A stretch of DNA of 64,000 bases, taken from positions 930,001-994,000 of the forward strand of contig CM071589.1 of assembly GCA_036429605.1 (NCBI GenBank), given 5' to 3'. The position numbers and the translations under genes are program-made. This document shows, piece after piece, positions 56,664 to 64,000 of the stretch. The notes beneath the pieces are model-generated. The model did no database searches. It was not told the origin of the DNA and saw nothing but the letters and a program-made list of their open reading frames with translations. This stretch comes from Cladobotryum mycophilum (lineage: Eukaryota; Ascomycota; Sordariomycetes; Hypocreales; Hypocreaceae). How positions within the stretch are numbered: the stretch's first letter is position 1; each line of letters starts with the position of its first letter.

Positions 56664-58435
56664 AGCCTCGAAGGCTTCCAGGGAGCCGCCCCCACTGATG
56701 ACGGCACAACGCAACGAGATACGCCCGCCGCGTGTCATTTTTTCTTATCTTTCCCTTTCCTTCTATTAATCCTAATTCTTGCATGGACAAGTGGCGTTAT
56801 TGAGTCATTTGGGAGGGAAAATTCCGCAACACATCCGTTCCCTGGCATGGGGCGATGACGTTTTCTTTTACACAGCCAAAAGTCGTTACTACTTCAGGCG
56901 CTCTCAGCAAAACATACACGGCGGACTGCTCTTTGATTTCCTTGATTCCCTTTTCTTATCTTTCTACCTCCGGTTTTGGACATGACTGATCGGGGTCATC
57001 TCCTTGGCGTGGCATGGCATGGCAGGCATCATTTGCATTTGCATGCATCTTTGTACATAACCCTTTATTTTATTTTATTCTTCCTGTCAGCTGTCGTCGA
57101 TCGGCGGATACAGAGTGTGTTGTTAAGGACCATTTTACTGGGAGAGCGAAAAGGATATTCCCATGCCGCGAGCAAGCAGAGCAAAACATTTCCTTTAGTG
57201 TGTTGAGAAATGACTGCCAAGATGCAGTCAGAAAATTCAGAATATTCTACAAAAAAAAACATCTGCCTCGTCTCCCATTTCCCGGTGATTGAAATTGGTT
57301 TGATGCAAACTTGAACTAAGATGATGGTAGTTTAATCAAGGGGTGATGTTTTGCTTATTTGGGGGCGCCAAAGGGTCTCGGACTGAAACAATAGTTTCTA
57401 TTTCTGGATGGAAACCGCCGCATGAACCCTTGTGGCTAGATGAGAGATGGAGAGTCGTATTGCGTCTTTCTTTGCCACTCGAGTGTGCTGTCACAAACAA
57501 TCTAGGTTTTCGCGAATCATCATATTTTGTAAATGGCATGATGCGTAAAAACGGATGATCAATACGCCACTGAGGTGATTGTATATTGGGAGGCAAAGTG
57601 TAGGGTAGTCATCGAGATTTGAGGTGATGACAACATAGACGCCGCAAAACTGGACATTTCAGTATGCATCTGTTTACACCCCACAAGGATTACAGACTAA
57701 CCCACCAGTGCAAAGTCAAATGGAAAACATACCATTAATATGATCTTGTCTGCAGCGAGGAATTCTGTGGCGAGGATTAACAGGGGAAAGTTCACTTCTC
57801 ATAGAGCTGACTATAGAAAAGAACCTGATATATCCTAGCATACCTACCTTACAGTGATGGACTGGTGGTCCGTAATCCTTGTGGGGTGTAGAGATGCTAA
57901 TACTGAAAGTACTCTCTGAATCATATGGATGAAATGGGTAGCTTCATATAAGCTCGATTATACTGTTCTTCTGTACGAATTTTGCAATGCTGATATTACA
58001 ACTACGATACCTCCCTATAATACCTAGCATTCTAGTCCCATAGAGGTACACAGCTTAGATATACATATTGAGAGGAGTGACATATGAGAGCCTTCTGCGT
58101 ATTTAGTGGCCGTATTTTATTTATTTAATGAAAAGAATACTCTTTCTTGTCGGACTCCTTCCTCAATCTCTTTGTAGCATTTATTTGAAGACATTTTGAT
58201 TGGTTTTCTGTCTAATCAGATCAGTGCTAGTAGACGAGAAGAACAGTGGTTGTTATTGGTCAGACAGCTCTCCACCAGCATGCAGGAACAAGGATCATAG
58301 CGCTTTCCAAATCCACATCAAAGCTGCAGTCTTCAACATTTGATGGCCTCGCGTCTGATCATCATCAACATTCATCAGCAATACAGCGACATCAACATTA
58401 ATCGATACCGAGCGAATCTTTCACAGCCGGAAGCA
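56664..58435. other. Intergenic region containing an inverted-repeat element
   Basis: 1.77 kb between the small conserved gene and the cyclophilin. AT-rich in its right half. The only clear structure is the 252-bp element at 57657-57908, listed separately. An in-frame ATG at 58343 upstream of the cyclophilin start is discussed with that gene. Confidence 0.6.
57657..57908. mobile_element. MITE-like / foldback element with about 50-bp terminal inverted repeats
   Basis: The left arm (57657-57710) and right arm (57861-57908) are reverse complements over about 50 bp with small indels. They share TTTCAGTAT, then GCATCT, then a perfect 19-mer TACACCCCACAAGGATTAC (57675-57693 and 57872-57890 in reverse), then CCACCAGT. 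The 150-bp centre has no coding capacity. Size, long inverted arms and lack of coding fit a non-autonomous DNA transposon (MITE). I could not identify a target-site duplication, and no second copy is obvious in the window, so the class is undetermined. Confidence 0.7.
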
Positions 58436-59945
58436 ATGTCGGTCCTCTTGGAAACAAGCGTTGGCGACATCGTCATTGACCTGCTGGTTGATCATGCGCC
58501 AAAGCTCTGCGAAAAGTACGTGTCTCCCGACCAAGATCCCCCCAGCTCAATACGGAACGGAACGGACTAACAGTTGGTATAGCTTCTTAAAGCTCTGCAA
58601 GGTCAAATATTACAACTTCTCTCCAGTTCACTCCGTCCAAAAGAACTTTTCCTTCCAAACTGGCGATCCTCTCGGTCCACTCTCCAAGCAATCCGATGGC
58701 GGCTCTTCGATATGGGGTCATGCATCTGGCGATCCCTCCAAACGCACATTTCCAGCCTTCCTCCATCCAAAACTTAAGCACCTTGAGCGGGGGACCGTGA
58801 GCATGGCCACAGTACCGTTGGCGTCAGACCCAGACGTCCGCATGGCGGCCTCGCAATTCATCATCACGCTGGGTGAGGAAACCGACTTCCTCGATGGCAA
58901 GGCTGCGATATTTGGAAAAGTAGTGGAAGGATTCGATGCGCTCGAGAAGATCAACGAAGCCGTCGTCGACGATAAAGGCTATCCCCTCATCGATATTCGA
59001 ATAAAGCATACAGTCATTCTAGACGACCCCTACCCCGACCCCCCGGGTCTCAGAGAGCCTAGCTCAAGCCCACCGCCATCCGATGAGCAGCTCAAGACGG
59101 TGCGGATCGAAGATGAGGCGGCACTCCACGATAATGATGGTGTGGACGAAGAAGAGCTGGAGCGGAGGAGGAGGGAAAGAGAAGCCCAGGCTCAAGCTTT
59201 GACACTCGAAATGATGGGTGATCTACCATTTGCTGAGGTGAAGCCTCCAGAGAACGTCTTGTTTGTTTGCAAGCTAAACCCCGTCACTGGAGACGAGGAC
59301 CTGGAACTCATCTTTGGACGTTTCGGCAAGATTTTAAGCTGCGAAGTCATCCGAGATGGCAAGACGGGAGACAGTTTACAGTATGCATTTATTGAGTACG
59401 AGGACAAGGCGTCTTGTGAAACTGCCTACTTCAAGATGCAGGGCGTTTTAATCGACGATCGAAGAATCCATGTGGATTTCTCGCAGAGTGTGAGCAGACT
59501 GAGCGATGTGTGGAGGAAGGACACAAATGATAAACGCAAAGCAAATGCTTCCCGTGGTGGATGGGGTGGCGTTAGAGAACTTGAAAAGAGGCGCCAGTAC
59601 AGGGCTGAGAATGATAGGAGTTGGGGCAAGGACTACAATATGGTCTATGATGACGAAGAGATGAAGGGACGCCACCAGCGAACTGGAGATAGCGACCGCC
59701 GACCAAGAGATGATGATGCACCGCTGGGGAATCATGACCCCCAACAGGACGGTGGTGGCAAACATCGCAATCGGAGTCGCAGCAGGAGTCCGCAGCGGAG
59801 GAACAGGAGCAATGAGAGGCATCAACGGCCGAGGGATGACGACCGACGCGATAGGAGGGATCCTGATCGCGGCCATCATGATAGACGAGATAGAGATCGA
59901 TACCGAGACCGGCGTCAAGATGACTCGCATAAGTCGAGGCGGTAG
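58436..59945 (+). CDS. PPIL4-type nuclear cyclophilin with RRM (Cyp6-like)
   Basis: Peptidyl-prolyl isomerase-like 4 homologue, a nuclear RNA-binding cyclophilin linked in other eukaryotes to transcription and splicing. Exon 1 58436-58515, intron 58516-58582, exon 2 58583-59945; 480 aa. The start MSVLLETSVGDIVIDLL is the family's N-terminus; an in-frame ATG at 58343 could add 31 residues. Cyclophilin domain about 1-172; the position of the catalytic Arg reads Ser (FSPVHSVQKNFSFQTGD) and the usual Trp is Phe (TDFLDGKAAIFGKVVEG), so isomerase activity is probably weak, as in PPIL4 relatives. The RRM (about 250-330) has RNP2 LFVCKL (253-258) and RNP1-like YAFIEY (294-299). The C-terminal 95 residues are Arg/Asp/Ser-rich (RSRSRSPQRRNRS, RDRDRYRDRR), typical of splicing-associated proteins. 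Confidence 0.93.
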
Positions 59946-60506
59946 ATACACAGGGTAGGTCTGAGGACAAAGATTAGAAGCCCAACCGGGCCTTTATCCA
60001 CTCAAAGTGATGTATCACTTCCAAACGACCATCACCCCCTGTCCTATCCTGCCCTGCCCTGGTCAAAGTTCTTGTTTGAAGATTCCATATTCACGGGAAC
60101 GGCGAGCTACTCTTCAGAACAACTTAGTTCCCCTTTTCCATTCACCTTGACGACGTCAAGTGGGGGCGAAATCTGTGGTTGAACTCATGAAGTGGTTGCA
60201 GAGAACCATTCAACCGCTGTGGTTCTGGTGCAACGAGAATGAACTGATACTAGCAGTGTCCATACAACGCATCATACTGGGGTACAAAACCAAGCAAACA
60301 AACAAACAAGTCTTGTTCATTCTGTTCAATGAGTCGCTTGAAATACGGTTGTAATCGCTCCGGTGGATCCTCTGCAGCAAACGGGGATATCTAGCTACGT
60401 ATCGGCAAGGATAGCTGTCGAATAATTCCAGACTTCAAATTGACAGGGTCTCGTTGACCAAGTCTCGGGATGCCAGCATACAGCCCTGTCTCTCTTTCCG
60501 TCGTCA

Positions 60507-60528
60507 AACCTGTCCAACTTGACAGGTT
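60507..60528. repeat. Perfect short hairpin
   Basis: AACCTGTC, a 6-nt loop CAACTT, then GACAGGTT: a perfect 8-bp inverted repeat in gene-poor sequence. It could be a dyad protein-binding site or chance. Confidence 0.5.
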
Positions 60529-62742
60529 CCCCGCAGACAACGGGACCAACATCTGTGAGATTGCCGGGACCTAATGTCAATTTACCAGCATATATCCGTC
60601 TGCCGCGAGATTCCGGCGCCATTAAACGGCCGCCTTTGATTGCCATCATTAACCGACTAGTGGTCATGGTCACCCAATACGAGCCCGCTTAAACACCGTG
60701 GCCAGTGCTTGAGGGAAACAAGTTGATATCATGTTGCGCCATATGACAGGCATATGGCTGGATACTGGCCCCGTATCATGCCAATGGAAATACCCACTCC
60801 TATGCACACTGCAAGGGACCTGCCAGTGTCACCACGCATCCACCTCGTCGCAGACTGGGTTGAGTCTCATTGCATTGGCCTGTTCCCTCGAAAAAGGGCC
60901 CCCAACGACCCCCCACCCCTTTCCCCAAGCTGAAGTTCGCGTTCTGGTATATTGTTGGCGACACGATCCTGACAGTTGCGCTTGTGGTTTTCGACATGCA
61001 GCCATATCCAAGACACGTTTCAGGGCCGCCATTTGACTCAGCGACCGCCTTGTTGCAGATGAACCATTGGCTCTACCTCGTTCCGGCCTCAGTATATGGC
61101 AAGACGAGCTTATTAGAATGAACAAGGTTATTTGGAGGCGACGTCGATGTTTCCCCTGCTTCCGAGTACTTTGTAACAACGCCGTAGTCTCTTTTTCGTT
61201 ACACATTCGTCGATCTGCCAAATCAAAATGCATGGTGTAAATCGCGCGTGTACTACAGGCTTGATGTACTCGAACGACTCTACGATACAATGGAGCCTTT
61301 TCGCTGTCCTACGACGACGAAACTGGCATTCAGGTTGGCGCGAGTCGATCCCAGCGCTTTCTTAGGGGAGGCAGTTGTATGAATGGAAGCAATGGTGCCA
61401 AACGATCAACTTCTCGATCCTGGACTCGAGGTATTTACTATTACCATGTCTAGATATTTCCTTGATAATTGTAACTTGCAGCTCCATCACAAATACAAAC
61501 CTTTTTTTTTGGCTGTCATCTCCCCGAGACAACACTCATTTCGCTGTTTGTTTGAAGGATCTCCTTGACGGGCGTTAGATTTGACGGCCCACTGTTCTCT
61601 GCCTATACCAAACAACCTTCAATATAGACGACTGGAGGCATGTCCAGCCGCTTCTATATCTTCATCCAATCGCTAGCGCTGTTGCCGTTACGCAAACGGC
61701 CAGCTGCATATATGTGGCGGAGGCTGTTCTGGGTGATGATCAAGTCAGCGAGGCGGTGGCTGCCAAAAAAATGTCCGTGGGGAATCTGCCAATAGATTGC
61801 CATGTGCTTTTTGAGGCGACAGGCTCGTGGTTTGACGCAGAATAGGGAATAATTGAAGCTATCCTGGAGGTGGTCTAGTCAGGCAACATTTGCTATCTAT
61901 GCGGTGCAACCCAAAGGCAAAAGAGCGATTTTGATAAGAGGATTTCGCGAGCAGATCTGACCCTCTGAGACAAGAGACAAAGAGAGAGAGACACACACGC
62001 GCACATTGTCTGGATTTCCACACCCGCCCCTGAAGTTTAATCTAGCGCTATGAATCTGAACCAGCTCTGTGGACATGAGTTTGTTCGCATGGTGAGATTG
62101 TTTATTGCTGTTAACACGAGACCGTCTACTTGAGCTGGCTGACGCAGAGGCCAGCGTCCTCGCTAACCGAAATGTCTGATTGGGTGGACATTCCCACATC
62201 CGTCCAAGCTCCGGGCAGAGTGTCTAAGCTCTCTGGACGCTGAGCCTCAATTCTTCAACGACGATACAGGTCAATATCGTAAGATTGGAGGATTTTGAAT
62301 GCTCGGGAGGACCGAAAGAGTCTCCCCCTCCCACTCCCTCTCTTACCCCCACTCATCTGACCAATGAAGCTCGGATTGTATGTCGGCAAAAGACGTTTCC
62401 GGCCAAATAGGAAGATGCAGCCTTGTTTTATTGACCGAGCATACACATGAAAGTGGCGGTATGAGTACTCGTAATAGCTTTTACCCATGGTGCATTGGCA
62501 TTCCTCATGCACCAAACAATTTCTCTCTCTCTCTCTCTTTCTCTCAAGTTGGAAAAGCTTGTACGAAACAAGGCCAGGAAATGGGCGCCCGCAGCTACAA
62601 ACGCACTCAAAAGCAGCGGTGACGGATCAAACAGATTTCGACCAATGCACATGAGTATTGCAATTAATACTACCCTCCAATCCTGGACTTGTGCCCGGCT
62701 ATCGATGGCCCCCCTTGGAATGAGGGTGGGGAAGGGGGGGCG

Positions 62743-62783
62743 TGGTGTAGGTGTAAGTGTGAGTGCGAGTGTGAGTGTAAGTG
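62743..62783 (+). repeat. Imperfect GTGTAA/GTGAGT hexamer repeat
   Basis: About six to seven variant hexamers of the form GTGNRAGT. The spurious frames over it read Val-Ser or Cys-Lys/Cys-Glu repeats and are not genes. Confidence 0.75.
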
Positions 62784-64000
62784 TGCTACGAATACAACCT
62801 TTACCCCCATGTGTGTCTTGCAGTCAAAATCGGCATCTCTAACTTGCCATGTGGGGGAATTTGCAACGCTGGACCAGGGTCACTTTCTGGAACAACGCCA
62901 TGGCATCCTATTCATCGTGGTAGAACAAGTTTGGCAGTTCCTTGCAGCCGAAATTTCATCACGGCCAAATGGCGCTATTTCACGCTGTGCTCTTTGTGGC
63001 TGCCTTTGCCACAGTCTTCTTTTTACTCATAGGAAGCAGCAGCATGCAGAAGCAGTACAAGTCAAGGCTGTGGTGTGTCCCCGGATAGAATGTCCGCACA
63101 GTGGCCAGCTCACTCACCACATCGGTCACCGCTTCGACGCCAGAGAGGAAGTACTATATTCTACTCTCTCTTTGCCATACTCGAGATGCAAATTCTCAAG
63201 CGCACTCCCCCATCCGAACCACTCGTCCGGTACCAAGGTCGGTGAGCACACCCATGTCAATATTGCGGCCGGTCGGTCGTAAGTACTTTTTAGATAACTC
63301 CATGGAGAGAGAGACAGAGAGAGGGAGGGAGAGGAGCAGAGCCAAACGTTTCTGCCCCATTCAAGAGTCGGAGGTATGATGCCAAGGTTGAGTTGAATGA
63401 CTTGCACATTTTCCGTTGTTTGTATGCGTCACTTGTCTGTCGCACCGCCCAATCAAGGGTCGTTTGCAAGAGCCAAACAGTGAGCACGCACGCACACACA
63501 CACACACACTTCCCGTATGTCAAGCATTTCTCTCTCTGTCTCTCTCCATTCTCTCTCCAAGGCATGAGATACTCATCGACGACGTTTTCAGTGGCTTCAG
63601 ACTGCCAACAAGCCTTTCCCACTCAAAAAACGGGGCTGCAGTATTCCAGCGTTTGTCTCCCAGCACGTGCCCTTCAGCCTACGCGATGGTTATGTTGTTC
63701 CAGGATAACGACATGGGGGCGGCGTAATGCCCCGTCTGGAGGGTTGCCGGGGATTTCCTCTTTCTGCCAGGGAAATCTGCTCCTTGCCCTCCCTTGTGCT
63801 TCTCTCCTCCATCTTGTTCTGGCTATTCCCCACCTTTCCCCCCTCCCTTCCCTCAGCCGTTGTTGTTGGGGGGTTACACGAGGAGAGGCAGCATCTTTAC
63901 AGCGAAGATTTCTGGGTGACTCGTTAATAGAGCTCTGTATCACCTACTCTTGACCAACAAGTCCATCCACCCTGGCTCTAGGTGTACATTTTTCATGCCG

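Larger units (their letters stand above)
59946..64000. other. Gene-poor region at the right end
   Basis: 4 kb with no supportable gene. Visible structures: a perfect 8-bp-stem hairpin (AACCTGTC-CAACTT-GACAGGTT) at 60507-60528, a TC-rich tract at about 62522-62545, a hexamer-like GTGTAAGTGTGAG repeat at 62743-62783 and a CA repeat at about 63490-63508. A frame at 60870-61121 contains a hydrophobic stretch (FWYIVGDTILTVALVVF), but its surroundings look noncoding. The window's last bases may belong to a promoter of a gene outside it. Confidence 0.55.

Noticed and set aside
60870..61121. 83-codon frame with a hydrophobic, membrane-like stretch
   Set aside because: Isolated, no conserved neighbours or flanking exons; hydrophobic runs of this size occur by chance.
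1..64000. Search for CRISPR arrays, rRNA genes or an intact transposase
   Set aside because: None seen; the only element-like structure is the 252-bp inverted-repeat element, which has no coding capacity.

Overview
The window looks like nuclear DNA of a filamentous ascomycete, most likely a Sordariomycete and probably Hypocreales. The evidence is many short spliceosomal introns (about 50-190 bp, GTRNGT donors, CAG/TAG acceptors), CT-rich leaders, one gene per roughly 3 kb, and typical Pezizomycotina genes such as a Zn2Cys6 regulator, a mitochondrial RF1 and a 453-residue ethanolamine-phosphate cytidylyltransferase. No rRNA, tRNA, CRISPR array or intact transposon was found. Both ends (1-6480 and 59946-64000) and the stretch 51068-56150 are gene-poor.

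Layout. 6.5-14.1 kb: a DHA1 drug/H+ antiporter (+), a Zn2Cys6 regulator (-) and a cyclopropane-fatty-acid-synthase-type methyltransferase (-). 16.8-20.2 kb: a fragment resembling the N-terminal domain of fungal STAND (NLR-like) proteins, then an F-box/ankyrin protein. 21.1-26.0 kb: D-amino-acid oxidase (+), a gamma-glutamyltranspeptidase-like Ntn hydrolase (+) and mitochondrial monothiol glutaredoxin Grx5 (-). 26.9-29.5 kb: an unrecognised 240-residue protein (+) convergent with a branched-chain aminotransferase (-). 32.1-35.9 kb: ethanolamine-phosphate cytidylyltransferase (-) divergent from a secreted histidine phosphatase (+). 37.3-42.3 kb: a conserved protein of unknown function (+), mitochondrial release factor 1 (-) and a monocarboxylate-type MFS transporter (-). 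44.5-47.8 kb: a GST (+) and a sugar-porter-family transporter (+). 48.6-51.1 kb: ribosomal protein eS24 (-) divergent from an EFM3/FAM86-type eEF2 lysine methyltransferase (+). 56.2-59.9 kb: a small conserved protein (+) and a PPIL4-type cyclophilin with an RRM (+), with a 252-bp inverted-repeat element between them.

How genes may work together. Most genes are ordinary metabolic or housekeeping genes with no operon-like logic. Two local groupings deserve attention. The transporter, regulator and CFA-synthase group may be a small functional unit. The shared 445-bp promoter of eS24 and the eEF2 methyltransferase carries both a CACGTG (Cbf1-type) and an AACCCTAA (Tbf1-type) motif.

Data quality. 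Four otherwise well-conserved genes (MFS antiporter, branched-chain aminotransferase, unknown 442-residue protein, mitochondrial RF1) each need exactly one extra base in a C/G homopolymer to read through. This looks like assembly homopolymer error, not four real mutations. I did not find convincing evidence of a wholly new biological system. The inverted-repeat element, the orphan STAND-like fragment and the divergent translation-gene promoter are the most interesting items.
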